A stretch of 64,000 nt of DNA, from assembly GCA_037349315.1 (NCBI GenBank), contig JBAIAC010000004.1, forward strand, positions 77,244,501 through 77,308,500. The letters are read 5' to 3'. This document shows positions 1 to 10,958 of the stretch, in pieces. The position numbers and the translations under genes are program-made. The stretch comes from Chelydra serpentina. Taxonomy: Eukaryota > Chordata > Testudines > Chelydridae. The notes beneath the pieces are model-generated. The model did not search any database and had not been told where the DNA came from. It saw only the letters and a list, made by a program, of their open reading frames with translations. The first letter of the stretch is position 1; every line of letters begins with the position of its first letter.

Positions 1-580
1 GCGCTTATAGGAGGATTTTGCTTGCCTCAGAGATCTTTCCTTCTGGTAGAACCCACAGTCCAGGTCAACTCCTCCTGTGTCTGATCAGGAGTTGGGAGGT
101 TTGGGGGGAACCCGGGCCCACCCTCTACTCCGGGTTCCAGCCCAGGGCCCTGTGGACTGCAGCTGTTTAGAGTGCCTCCTGGAACAACTGCACGACAGCT
201 ACAACTCCCTGGGCTACTTCCCCATGGACTCCTCCCAACACCTTCTTTATCCTCACCACAGGATCTTCCAGCAGTGCGCCCTCTCACTCTCAGCTCCTAG
301 TGCCTCTTGCTCCCAGCTCCTTGCACGCACGCCACAAACTGAAGCGAGCTCCTTTTTAAACCCAGGTGCCCTGATTAGCCTGCCTTAATTGATTCTAGCA
401 GCTTCATGATTGGCAGCAGGTGTTCTAATCAGCCTGTCTGCCTTAATTGTTTCCAGAAAGTTCCTGAGTGTTCTGGAACCTTCCCTGTTACCTTACCCAG
501 GGAAAAGGGACCTACTTAACCTAGGGCTAATATATCTGCCTTCAACCACTCTCTTGTAGCCATCTGGCCTGACCCTGTCA
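1..580 (-). mobile_element. LTR, incomplete at left edge
   Basis: I read this as a minus-strand LTR whose 5' end lies near 580, where the complement begins TGACAGGGTCAGG, and which runs off the left edge. On the minus strand a TTTAAAAAGG sequence near 350-360 could serve as a TATA-like box. The sequence resembles an LTR family I associate with turtle genomes, but retrovirus-like and Gypsy-like origins cannot be separated without internal sequence. The overlapping frames at 27-287 and 77-388 show no domain and are treated as chance. The family call is from memory. Confidence 0.55.
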
Positions 581-946
581 CTGCTGCTTCAGGGGAAACA
601 GCCTCTGTAGTATTTCAGACAGCTCCAGAGAGATAGCTGAGTTAAGGCATCCTCCCTATGGGCTGCAGCTGTGCTGGAATCTCCCCAATGGTATGTTCTG
701 CGATCCAAATCAACACATCTCTTGAGTCCCCAGTCACACCACCACTCTACTTAATATAGTAAAACACCCAATAAATATAGTATCTGGATCTCTTGTAACA
801 TTCAACAAAGGTGGAGCCCATTGCAATCATTTAGTGTGAAGGTGGCAAGGCACCAGTGAGTACTATGTAAAACAGAACAGAGCGGAGTGTTTCATGAAAT
901 AAATGGGTCTTTAAAAGTTTGAGGGAATAGCAGGAAGGTACTTGCA
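581..946. other. No recognised feature
   Basis: Moderately AT-rich sequence between the LTR and the first palindromic repeat. I see no reading frame, terminal repeat or low-complexity tract that would support a call. Confidence 0.5.
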
Positions 947-1012
947 GCCTGATCCAAAGCCCACTGAAGCTAATGAGGTCTTTCTTTTGGTTTCAAAGAG
1001 CTTAAATCAGGC
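947..1012. repeat. Short palindromic MITE-like repeat
   Basis: The left end reads GCCTGATCCAAAGC and the right end is its imperfect complement, CTTAAATCAGGC, with an ACTGAAGCTAATG-type core between them. This is one of several short foldback repeats in the window built around the motif ATTGAAGTCAATGG. No target duplication is clear. Confidence 0.5.
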
Positions 1013-1420
1013 CTCCATGAACATTCATTGGAAAGTTTTTTTAAATGTAGGAGGTATAAAGAGGTACAAAGCCCAGACTGGGCAAAGAGGGCAAGGGGAG
1101 AGAATATAAATGTGAAACTTGGATGGGCTTAGGGAGTGAATAAAGGTAGTGTAGTAAGCAGACTAAGAACACAATGTGCATTGGCAAGTGACATTCTGAG
1201 AAAGTGTTCTTGGCTACATCATATAGAGAAAATGTATTTAGCTGCTGATCAATAATACATAGATGTAGCCAGAGGACTTATCTATAGGAGTTAGCTTTAT
1301 AGAAAAGGAGTGCTTTTGTTCGTCCTTATTTGCCATGTGACCTCATCTTCTCTGCCTAGGTGCCAAAATGAAGCTGCAGATATTTTCTACTTTTAAAGCA
1401 GACAGTGATGTTAGAGACCA

Positions 1421-1735
1421 TTGCATAGGCGGTTTGGCCTAGTGGTCACTGCCAGGCAGGTGTCAGAGTCAAAGATGGCCAGGAGGCTGTGGTCAGCAAC
1501 AGGGATCAAAGTAATCACTAGTGCCGGGATCAATAGGCAGGAGTCATGGTCAGAGTCAGACCATGGTCGGAGACTGAAGATCCGGAGTCGTTATCAAGCT
1601 GGAATCAGAACGCAAGAGTTGGGGTCAGAGAGTGGAGATCAGAAGGCAAGGCAATGTCTGGAGCTGCAGTGAGCCAGAAATCTGCATGGTTGTCCAGGCA
1701 GCTTCCTGGAGTACTCTCCATAGTTAAATAGTATG
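1421..1735. repeat. GTCAGAG-rich LTR-like repeat fragment
   Basis: The segment is dense in GTCAGAG and GGAGTC motifs, as in the stretch at 53600-54000. Both resemble the GA-rich portion of a turtle LTR. The open frames at 1421-1672 and 1546-1731 are low-complexity by-products of the motif. No terminal TG/CA boundaries or target duplication were found, so class and limits are uncertain. Confidence 0.4.
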
Positions 1736-2259
1736 TGTAGGCCAATTAGAGGGCAGTAGGGTGCTGTCACTCTGGCTTCTTCAGGCATTACTTCTTGTGG
1801 TGCCTAATCTCCATAGTGCTCTTTGGCTGTAGTTCTGCATGCCACTGGGAGGCCAATGTGCTGACATAAGCTGCCCCAGGCTCCACGGATGCTGATTTTA
1901 GTCCCATAGATCCTTACAGATGGTCATTAGGTAGTCCAAGTGTGAGGCGCAAGATTTTTCCTTTCTCTTTCTTTCTTGGTTGCCTTTCCTTTGCCCATCC
2001 AACACTTACATTACATTATCACTCTTCTCTCTAGTCTCCCAGCATTTAGTAAGACCTCCTGTTATTGTCCACATGCCCAGAGTATTAGCACACAATAAGT
2101 TGCCCAAATTCTCAGAAATTTAGACACATGAAATATTTTCTTCCAAATTTTGGACACTCCATTAGAAATATGGTTGATCAACCTGTTTGCCACAGAATGG
2201 CAGGATTCCTTCTCTTTCCCACCCCAACCACAAAGTAACCTGTTTGTTCTAAGCCTGCT

Positions 2260-2520
2260 GACTCTGGGGTAGAGTTGACTGGGATATTTTTGACAAAATA
2301 CTTTTTCCATCAGAAAATGCTGATTCATCAAAAGCAAAATTGCAGAGAAGGGTTGGTTATGACAAGCTCCTGGTTTTGAAAAGAAATTGAAAAAGGTTTG
2401 TCAAAACATCTCATTTTGACAGTTTCAAAATGAAAAGTTTGGATATTTAAACAACTTTGTTTTGAAATTTAACTTATAGAAAAAATGTAAATGAAAAGTG
2501 GCTAATTTTCTAAATGTTTT
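2260..2520. repeat. TTTTGACA/GAAAA MITE-like repeat (diverged)
   Basis: Alternating blocks such as TTTTGACA, TTTCAAAA and GAAAA give an imperfect foldback. A second, better copy lies at 30330-30528 and ends in CCAACCAGCTCTA, the terminus I associate with a widespread sauropsid MITE family. This copy is eroded and its ends are approximate. Confidence 0.4.
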
Positions 2521-2889
2521 GGCAATACTAAAAATGGTAATAATGTGCCTTGTTTTCTGACATTAAGGGATTGAAATGTGGACCAATATAATGTCTTGCT
2601 TATCAGTTTCTCTCTGTATCAAAGTTCATAGATTTTTATGAATTATACCACATTACTTTGCATTGCAATATTAATTTTCATTACAATTATGTGTGTCTTG
2701 ATATATATGGTACATTACAGAATTGTCTAGTACACATCATATGATATACTGGAGTTAGACAACAGTATCCTCTTTGAGAGCTACTAAAATCTGCTGTTTG
2801 CATTTCAACAGCAGTTTTCTTGGATGTCCCTTACCAGCCTCTTCTGTGGTCTGTCATCTGGTAGCAGTGCCTAGGACTGGCATGATCAG

Positions 2890-2943
2890 TGCTACTCTCC
2901 TTTCCCTGCTGTTGCTCTCATCTCCCTTTACCACTGCACTATG
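2890..2943. repeat. Left copy of 54-bp duplication flanking an LTR
   Basis: This 54-bp sequence, beginning TGCTACTCTCC and ending GCACTATG, is identical to 4046-4099. The two copies lie directly outside the LTR at 2944-4044. Retroviral and Gypsy target duplications are normally 4-6 bp. Confidence 0.9.
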
Positions 2944-4044
2944 TGTAACGATGCTGGTTCTGGCAAGACCCAACTGAGAGTGCCAGTTCAGGACAAATTG
3001 CTTCAAACAGGGCAACTACAGCCCAAGGCTGGGGTTTTTCCACTCTAAGGCAAACCAAACCAGCCAGACAGAGGAGACTTTGGTTTTACCCCACTGGCTA
3101 ACCACAAGTCACACAAGCAATTCCCTTAGACACTCCAGTTTCCCAGTCTCACCACCAGAGCCACTCGTTATGGGGACAAATGGTCATGAAAACCAATGCC
3201 CCAGTAAAAGAAAATAGGTTCTCCTGATCCCAGCGGACCGAACCTCAGAGCCAGGTCAATATACAACTTAAATCTTACCCACAAATCACGCTGTTGCCAA
3301 TCCTTTAGAATCTAAAATCTAAAGGTTTATTCATAAAAGGAAAAAGGTATAGGTGAGAGCTAGAATTGGTTAAAAGGAATCAATTACATACAGTAATGGC
3401 AAAGTTCATGGTCCAGGCTTGCAGTAAAGATGAAATACTGCAGGTTCAAATCAAATCTCTGGATTACATCCCCAGCTGGGATGGGTCCTTCAGTCCTTTG
3501 TTCAAAGCTTCCATGTGTAGCAAGGTTCCTCCAGAGGTAAGAAGCAGGAAATGAAGACAAAATGGAGATGAGGCAGCTGCCTTTTATAGTTTCTTCCAGG
3601 TGTAAAGACACCTCTTTCCTTACTGTGGAAAATCACAGCAAAATGGAGTCTGGAGTCACATGGGCAAGTCTCTGCATACCTTACTGAATCATAATGTGTG
3701 TCTGCCTCCTCTCAATGGGCTAATTGTATAGTCGATGGTCCTTAATGGGCCATCAGCATGCCTGGCAGAGCTGATAGCTTGTCCTGGGTCCCAGAAGCCC
3801 AGCCCCAGTTTGAAATACAGACATACAGTATAAAGCCATTCAACTACAGACAGTATAAAGCCAATATTCATAACTTCAACTACAACACTGATACATGCAT
3901 ATAAATGGCATAATCATAACCAGCCAAGCATAACCCGGTCTTAGACACCTCATTTGACCCCCTTTATACAAGATTTGGGGCCACTACAGGACCTTGGTTG
4001 TAACAATGATCTATATGGTCCCAGTTATTGTCAATAACGTCACA
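2944..4044 (-). mobile_element. Complete solo LTR, 1.1 kb
   Basis: The element starts TGTAACG and ends CGTCACA, a TG...CA pair with a six-of-seven terminal inverted match. On the minus strand a TATAAAAGG box lies at 3580-3588 and an AATAAA signal at 3326-3331, about 250 bp downstream. That order gives U3, R and U5 running from right to left. No internal gag/pol-like sequence is present, so it is a solo LTR. The sequence matches my recollection of a common turtle LTR. It is flanked by a 54-bp direct duplication rather than a short one. Confidence 0.8.
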
Positions 4045-4045
4045 T

Positions 4046-4099
4046 TGCTACTCTCCTTTCCCTGCTGTTGCTCTCATCTCCCTTTACCACTGCACTATG
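4046..4099. repeat. Right copy of 54-bp duplication flanking an LTR
   Basis: Identical over 54 bp to 2890-2943. One extra T at 4045 separates it from the LTR end; the equivalent base on the left is G. Confidence 0.9.
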
Positions 4100-6481
4100 A
4101 ACCACTAAACTGTCACAAATCCACTTCTCAACATCAGAAGTCACTCACTCCCCTCCCTCTATTCCCTTTTCTTTCTTGAGACAATCCCTTGCTAAGAAAT
4201 GAAATGAATCAATGCAAGGGCCAGATTCTCCACTTCTACACATGGGCTTTCTAATGTGGGGAATGAAATAATCCAGGGCTGAGTGCAGCCAGGCAGGTTC
4301 TCCGTGGCCCCTCTTTTAGGGGGATTTTCAACAATGAATCTAGATTCTGAAATTGACTGGTCACAAGATCATTGAGGCTGCAGCACTGACCAAACCCCGT
4401 TGTGAAAGCAACTGAGGTCTAGGCTTCTACAACTCTCAGGCTGCAGCGGGAGTGGTTCTACTTGGACTCTGCAGCCTGCAATAGGGAGGAGTCCTCACCT
4501 GACCACGGAGCATCCATACACCTAAGCCTAGGGCATGGGGAGCAGCATTTGGCGAAATGAAAGGCCAAACTATAGTCTAAGTTTACTTTATAAAAGTAGT
4601 GTTTTATTTGCATGCAGTTAGCACTGAAGAGTAGATGATAAAAGGGACAAAGAAATAGCCAGCATACAACCAAACAAAAAAATCTCGGAGAAAAATTAAA
4701 TTTTATAATGAAAAATGTCAGTAATACATTTTTCATGTGCAAGCTATTACATTGTAATGCACAAAATATAATAAAACAGTATAAAGCTGTTTTGACAGTA
4801 GTAAATTCAGTAGTGTGTATATAACAGCTACAGCCATTTTTTTGTAATTACATGACATATGTATAATGTCTGCACAGGAAATAAGTCTGTAATGTAAAAC
4901 ATGTAGACATGACTTAGGAAGGTTAAATATTCAGAGTGGAAATCACATCCTTTCAGATAGCAAGGGGGAAAAGCAATTGTATATAGCCCTTCCTGAAACT
5001 TGCCATAGGAATACAATTTGTTCACCCTCCGAACCCACACTTTTGCTTACAGACTAAGTACATTAAAAGACTTTTGGGTGTACAGGTTGCAACCAGTCAG
5101 CCAAATGTGATCAGTGAAAAATAATATTCTACTGTCATTTTTATTGGTTACATCTGTATACAATTTGGGAAATTATATTATTGAAATTTAAAACTCTAAA
5201 GGCACACACACAAAAAAAGAATTGAGAACTGTCAGAAAAACATGATGACTTCATCCTTGGCATCCAAACTCCAGTGAAGATGACTTGCCAAAAAAATTTT
5301 TTTAAAGCAAAGGTCAGAGGTCCCATGGAATTAATGAGCAAGTATGCTGTGAAGAAGCTTCTTGAAAGCATAAAACCTGCACTTTAAGATGTCTGTATCA
5401 TACATTTAGTCAGTTATGAACAGTTCAGCTCAGAAAACCAGAAAGAGAGAAAAAACAAAACATAAAGCACAAAATGGTTGTCACACAATGAGGAACCCAG
5501 AAGATCATATTGGAGAGAACCACAAACCTGATGATTGGTCCTTCTATTTACCACTCATCTAGGTTTTCATGTCAAACCCATCACCATTGTCTTAACATGC
5601 GCAGCCCAATGCAGATTTGAGCCTGTAAAGTACTAGAACCCTGGACATTGTGAAAACATCCACTGTTCTCTACAGATGCTTATACTTGTTCATTCATAGT
5701 CCATCCTCCTTGTTAGCAGGTGAGAAGAGACCCACATATGGAAAACAGGCTCAGGTGAAGTACAAGTTGAACAAAAATACCATAAAAAGCCACATAGATA
5801 CTTCTAAAGCCAGAGCCAAAATTGTCTAGCATTATTCACAAACGATGAACAAATCCACTTTCATAGCAACCAAACATACTTTTGTGAAATAAAAAGCCCT
5901 ACCACAACTCTTGCCATTCTTCTTTTTTACATACCTTAACCATTCTTAATATTCTTAAGAGTCTTTGGGTTAACCTTTGTCCTCTCACATAGCTCTTATA
6001 TTCCACCAATTATATGCTATTAATGGAAACTTGTAATTCTATTACATTTTACATACTGAGTTTAAATATAATCAGAGTTTATTTAACAGTTCCCCCCATT
6101 TATGCTATTTAATATCATATTTAATGAGGCACTCACCCTTTTCAGACGGACATAGTGGAAAATACCTTTTATGGCATAATGCAGTGTGCACATAACACTT
6201 CATCTTTATGCCTCTCAGCTGTTACTTTGATAGTTATTTGTGTGATTATATAATTAGCTGACCTAGTTTTATTTTATTTATGTGTTATTGAATCAGAAAG
6301 ATTATAATGACAGTGACGGAAAATGAACATTTATATTTTTATGTAGATCAACTCAAAGTATCTTTCCAATAACAGAGTTTAGTGCACACTAAGAAACTAG
6401 GGGAGAGAGTCGGGGGAGAGATGCTATTATGTAGTTTAAGCATGAAATGTTTATAATCTCATTAAACCCAGGAGACTTCAG
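4100..6481. other. Unique AT-rich region; possible minus-strand 3' UTR
   Basis: No recognisable repeat was found in this 2.4-kb stretch. On the minus strand the part between about 5650 and 4560 looks like a vertebrate 3' UTR: T-rich, with several AATAAA-type signals including one near 4595. I found no coding exon upstream of it that I could defend, and the short frames at 4458-4742, 4828-5040 and 5141-5371 show no domain. A short CA run lies near 5205. Confidence 0.3.
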
Positions 6482-6550
6482 GTGAAATCCTGGCCCCATT
6501 GAAGGCAACAGGAGTTTTCACATTGATATAGTTTGGGGTCAGGATTTCAC
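6482..6550. repeat. Palindromic MITE-like repeat
   Basis: Terminal inverted repeats GTGAAATCCTGGCCCC and its complement match at 15 of 16 positions and enclose a core derived from ATTGAAGGCAACAGGAG. A further copy of this type is at 46007-46073. Confidence 0.7.
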
Positions 6551-6649
6551 TTTTTAAAAATATAAGAATTCTATCATCAAGGAATTAGTAGACAGTGACG
6601 TTCTACAGCCTTAATATAGTGATTGATCTACAACCGTGAACTAAAAAGA

Positions 6650-6793
6650 TTAATAGATTAATAGATTCATAGATTCTAGGGCTGGAAGGAACCTCGAGAG
6701 GTCATCGAGTCCAGCCCCCTGCCCTCAGGACCAATTACTGTCTAGACCATCCCTGATAGACATTTATCTAACCTACTCTTAAATATCTCCAGA
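6650..6793 (-). mobile_element. CR1 LINE 3' end
   Basis: The complement ends with the CR1 signature: a GGACTCGATGACCTC block, then CCAGCCCTAGAATC, followed by an 8-base tail of the ATAGATTC/ATTAATAG type at 6640-6675. Only the 3' UTR is present, as expected for strongly 5'-truncated CR1 copies. The family assignment is secure; the subfamily is not determined. Confidence 0.9.
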
Positions 6794-6863
6794 GATAGAG
6801 AACTTTGATATTTAATAATAGATAGTAATAATAATAGCAGCAGCAGCAATTACCATCTTATAT

Positions 6864-6975
6864 GTTAGAGACACAAGGTGGGTGAGGTAATATCTTTTAC
6901 TGGACCAACTTCTGTTGGTGAGAGAGACAAGCTTTCAAGCCACACAGAGCTCAACCTTAGGTCTGGGAAAGGTAC
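6864..6975 (-). mobile_element. Penelope-like element terminal fragment
   Basis: The complement contains TTGGTCCAGTAAAAGATATTACC-like sequence preceded by GCTTGAAAGCTTGTC. It resembles the terminal segment of vertebrate Penelope-like elements, which carry hammerhead ribozyme cores (CTGANGA ... GAAA). Here GAAA is kept but the CTGANGA box is eroded. A related piece is at 14631-14745 and a second type at 30748-30880. The assignment is from memory and should be treated as probable. Confidence 0.5.
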
Positions 6976-6978
6976 TAA

Positions 6979-7015
6979 GGGCAGGTCTACACTTAAAATG
7001 CTGCATCGATGGTCC
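6979..7015 (+). mobile_element. Harbinger-like MITE end
   Basis: After a TAA triplet the sequence reads GGGCAGGTCTACACTTAAAATG, matching the terminal motif GGGTAGGTCTACACT of the complete element at 62770-63063. Only one end is recognisable. Confidence 0.5.
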
Positions 7016-8902
7016 ACAGAAGACCATTCTTCCTAATTCCTCAATGACTAGTGGCTACTACTACTGATTGGGCCCAGTAGTACGCCAAGATGTAGGTAGG
7101 CTTCCATCCCTTCCTAACAGAGCATCTCTGTACACAGTCCTTTTCCTCTGGTTTTGCACTGGGTCCAGGATTTAGGGCTAATGTAACACAGGTGTAGATT
7201 TAAAAACACCCTCAAATAGAAAGGTTCTACATAATGACATAGAAAATGATAACCTTGTTATAGGATTTTTGCACCATTCAAGTTGATTAGATAAATTTAT
7301 CCTTTCTAGAGACTTCAATAGGATGGTCACTTTAAACATAGTTCTTGCCCCAGCAAAGCCTATAGAAAGGAAATTCTCTTTTATATTCTATTGGATTTTA
7401 GGATAACTTCTGTAGAATTTTATTGGATTCACCTTCTATTAAAATTCTACAGGAAGTTTTTGTAAAGGGATATTTTGAAGACAACATTTTAAAGCCTTAT
7501 TTCTTATCTGCTAAAATCTAATTTCAGAAAGGCATTTTCTCTGAAAATATTGATGTTGTTGCTAACATTGCAGGAACCAGATTCCTCACATTCCTTACAG
7601 GCTTTGGGATGCTAGTGGTGTCATCAATATAGCAGGGGGAAAACAAATAACCCCGAATTCAGGTCTTGGCAGATAAATTAAGGAACAACTGATTTCATTT
7701 TAAAAGGCGCATATTTGTAATTTTAAAGTTTGAAATGCATTCTGTTAAGTGTCTAGGAATACTGGACAAACAGCACAGACTGGAACTTTATAGCCAAATA
7801 CATTTCTCTTGAAGCCAAAAATGAGGTGAAAATGAGCGGTCAGGGCATACTATACAAGTTTGTATGCTTTTAAGCTTCTTTAAAATAATAAAATACCTAG
7901 CCCTAGAGGCCAAGGGATCCTAAGATCTCTGCTGCCTTTGTTGAAAATGTTAACCCAAACCATTCCTCATCCGCACACTGACCCTTTGAAGCTGGTGTCT
8001 CTTTCGCTGAAGCTCCTTCACAGTGAGAAAGATTTTTTTAATAAAAGCTAAAACCCTTTTTTTTAGACTTAAACACAGCCCTGATCAGAAATAAAAACCC
8101 TTTTGCACATATTTTATACATGATATCATGCTTAGAAGTCATTGCTGAAAAGCACTTGTAGTTACTATGCTGGAGTGCAGGAAAGCAAAGAAACTACTTC
8201 AGAGATACCCAGATTTAATTTTTCATCAGAGCAGCAGAAGAGATATTTCCTGAAGATCATACATTTAAATACTTTAGATAGGCAGTAGGTGATGGAAACA
8301 TACTAAGGAATTATCAAGAAAGTGGTGTGAGACAACTGAGAAATATACAGTACACCATTAGGAGACTATGATGAACTCCTAGCTCTTGGTTACTATAAAG
8401 CACAAAAACGTTAATCTGCTGTAGCAAGCTGTGCTGCAACAATAAGTGAGTTGTTTGAAACTAGATATTTTCTTTTGATTTTTCTATATGCATATAATTA
8501 GGATGTATTTATATTTTAGGGTCCTGGTGTCATGTACAAACCAATTATGCTTTACATGTGGGATTCAGATGTATAAACCCATCATGTACAATAATGATGT
8601 ACAAACTTGTTATCTAAAACTATGTTTCATCTTCTCAATTATCTCTTTTTATCTGCTGTGTATTTAGATAAGATCTTCTGACAGCTTTGGTCTTTCTGTG
8701 TCAGTAAAGTAACTAGCACACTTTGGTGTTAAATTAATAAATGATTAATGAATAAATAATAATGTGCAAACATCATGTTCATATGTCTAAGCCTGTGGCT
8801 TACTTTTATGTTATAAAATGTAAAGCACCAAGGTAGATTAAAGAGTGGTAGTGAATCAATAGAATTGCATGACATTTTTACAGACCACACAGACTTAAGG
8901 AG
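7016..8902. other. No gene; contains one strong hairpin
   Basis: Unique, AT-rich DNA without a supportable frame or repeat. At 7405-7458 two arms of 18 and 19 bases, starting AACTTC and differing by one inserted base, form a near-perfect inverted repeat with a 17-base loop. Confidence 0.6.
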
Positions 8903-8981
8903 GCAGATCTTCTGCTAGTGGAAATTGTTACAGATCAGTTTAAGTCACTTGAACTATGACAATTTACATCAACTGAGGAGC
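8903..8981. repeat. Palindromic MITE-like repeat
   Basis: The ends GCAGATCTTCTGCT and AACTGAGGAG... are complementary in the pattern of CAGATCCTC(A/T)GCTGGTGTAAAT foldback repeats; the copy at 51978-52064 is better preserved. Confidence 0.5.
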
Positions 8982-9132
8982 TACCCCAAAAGGTTGCCAA
9001 CAATACCTGATATTCGAAAGAATGTCCCACAAGAAAATATTGGTCTAACACAGGAGCAATCAAATTTGAGATGTGGTGGATTCTTCATCTCTTTAAATCA
9101 AGACAGGATTTCTTTCTCAAAGATACGCTATA

Positions 9133-9524
9133 CAGTAGAACCTCAGAGTTACGAACACCAGAGTTACAAACTGACCAGTCAATCAGACACCTCATTTGGA
9201 ACCGGAAGGATGCTATCAGGCATCAGCAGAGACACCAAAAACAAAAGGAAATACAGTACTGTGTTAAATGTAAACTACTAAAAAAATAAAGGGAAAGTTT
9301 AAAAAAAAGATTTGACAGGGTAAGGAAATATTGTTTCATTTATATTAAGATGGTTAACAACAGCATTTTTCTTCTGCATAGTAAAGTTTCAGAGCTGTAT
9401 TAAGTCAATGTTCAGTTGTAAATTTTTGAAAGAACAACCATAATGTTTTGTTCAGAGTTACGAACATTTCAGAGTTACAAACAACCTCCATTCCCAAGGT
9501 GTTCGTGACTCTGATGTTCTACTG
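9133..9524. mobile_element. Tigger-like (Tc1/mariner) MITE, complete, 392 bp
   Basis: The terminal inverted repeats begin CAGTAGAACCTCAGAGTTACG and close with the complement, in which a few bases have changed. TA dinucleotides at 9131-9132 and 9525-9526 are the target duplication expected of Tc1/mariner superfamily elements. The CAGT start fits Tigger-like families. There is no transposase; the frames at 8925-9281 and 9071-9289 run across the left end by chance. A second copy lies at 14901-15236. Confidence 0.8.
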
Positions 9525-9564
9525 TAGTTCAAACAGCAGTTATGGCCTTGATGCAGAAATCACT

Positions 9565-9650
9565 GGGTGAAGTTCTATGGCCTGTGTCATGCAGGTCAGA
9601 CTAGATCATCATAATTGTCCCCTGTGGTCTTAAAAATCTATGAATCTTTG
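9565..9650 (+). mobile_element. CR1 LINE 3' end
   Basis: Ordered CR1 3' UTR motifs: TATGGCCTGTGTCATGCAG, GTCAGACTAGATCATC, a GTCCCCTGTGGTCTT block and the tail AAAAATCTATGAATCTTTG. The copy is diverged and starts just downstream of the Tigger-like element. Confidence 0.85.
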
Positions 9651-10260
9651 AAAGCTACAAAAATTTATACCACCAAAATCTCCCCATGATACACAAAGTC
9701 ATGAATGTAATGTAATTTGTTTTTCCTTAGACTCTTTCTAGAACAAACAAAAGAACATATGCAAGACTTTACCTTAAATACACCTTTCCCTTTGCAACTG
9801 AGCAGTAAACACAGTGTTTTAGAGAAGAATCTGTCTGTGGCCACTTCAAAGACCTTTTTAATGTCTGTCCCCCCCGCCCTTTCTTCTTCCTAGAACAGCA
9901 GAGGACTAGAGTTTCTTGGAGATAAATCACTTTCTTCTACCTCAAAACAAAATGAAAGAAGCATGTATGCCCTAGGTGCTTCTTAATTGTTACAATCAAC
10001 TCAGCTATTTTCTGCAGTCAATGCTGAATATACAATTTAATTTGTCTCATAAACTGTACTTGGCAGTTGGTTCCCCATCCACTTTTCAATGGGAAAACAC
10101 CTGTTCTTGAACCGAACTGTGATGTACCCACTGAGCATCTGTAGTGATATAATGCATATATCATTGGTAGTAGAAGATGGATCTGCCAGGATGCACAGTT
10201 GTGGCAGTGGTCAGTGGAGTTGTGATGGATTGAATTCTCTGTCAAGTAATCTCATTGTGG

Positions 10261-10347
10261 GCGCTTTTCAAAGGTACCGGGCATCCACACCTCCCATTTA
10301 CTGCAACTGGAGCTTTTGGTGCTCAGCACTTCTGAAAATCAGACCCC
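10261..10347. repeat. Palindromic MITE-like repeat
   Basis: It begins GCGCTTTTCAAAGGTACCG and ends GCACTTCTGAAAATCAG, complementary ends of the GATTTTCAGAGGTGC foldback type. Related copies are at 51129-51215 and 58780-58880. Confidence 0.5.
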
Positions 10348-10958
10348 AAAATCCAAACCAGTACCCTGATGGGCACAGAAAGGGTTTGCACCCATGCAGT
10401 TACATCAGTGTAGCAACAGTGCTGGCTAAAAACCCCAACGTACAGAAGATCCTGAAGGTTGCTAACATTGGTTAAATAGCGTAGATATTGCTTTGGTTCT
10501 TGACATTTTTCTCAGCACTGTGTCAACCAGACTCTATGCCAGCAGGATTAGATGACATCATGTTGCAAATGGTGTCAGTAGAGTTACTAATATTGTAAAT
10601 GTGAAATCTACAGGCCTGGATCTTTTCTATTGCAACCATTGTTAAGAGCTCCCTGGGATTAAGTGCTATCGAGAGTGTATAATTGAGCCATGCATGGGGT
10701 AGGAAAATTCCACGCCTGCCTGAGGCTTCCAGTTTGTGAGGACAATGCCCCCACTGCCTCCCAAAGTATGCTCATGCAGAAGGTCTATAAAGATTTACCT
10801 ACCCCTCTTGGGGTACATGTCCTGAAAACCCTGCTATTGGATTATACCTCATTACACGACTATAAATAAGAGGGTAGTATTTCCTTTTATTTGTTTCATA
10901 TTTATCTTCATTTCATATAACCGAGTAACTAGAACTGGGTTCCGCTGCCAATATGCTG
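10348..10958. other. No recognised feature
   Basis: Unique sequence between a palindromic repeat and the GC-rich element. No frame or terminal repeat could be supported. Confidence 0.5.
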
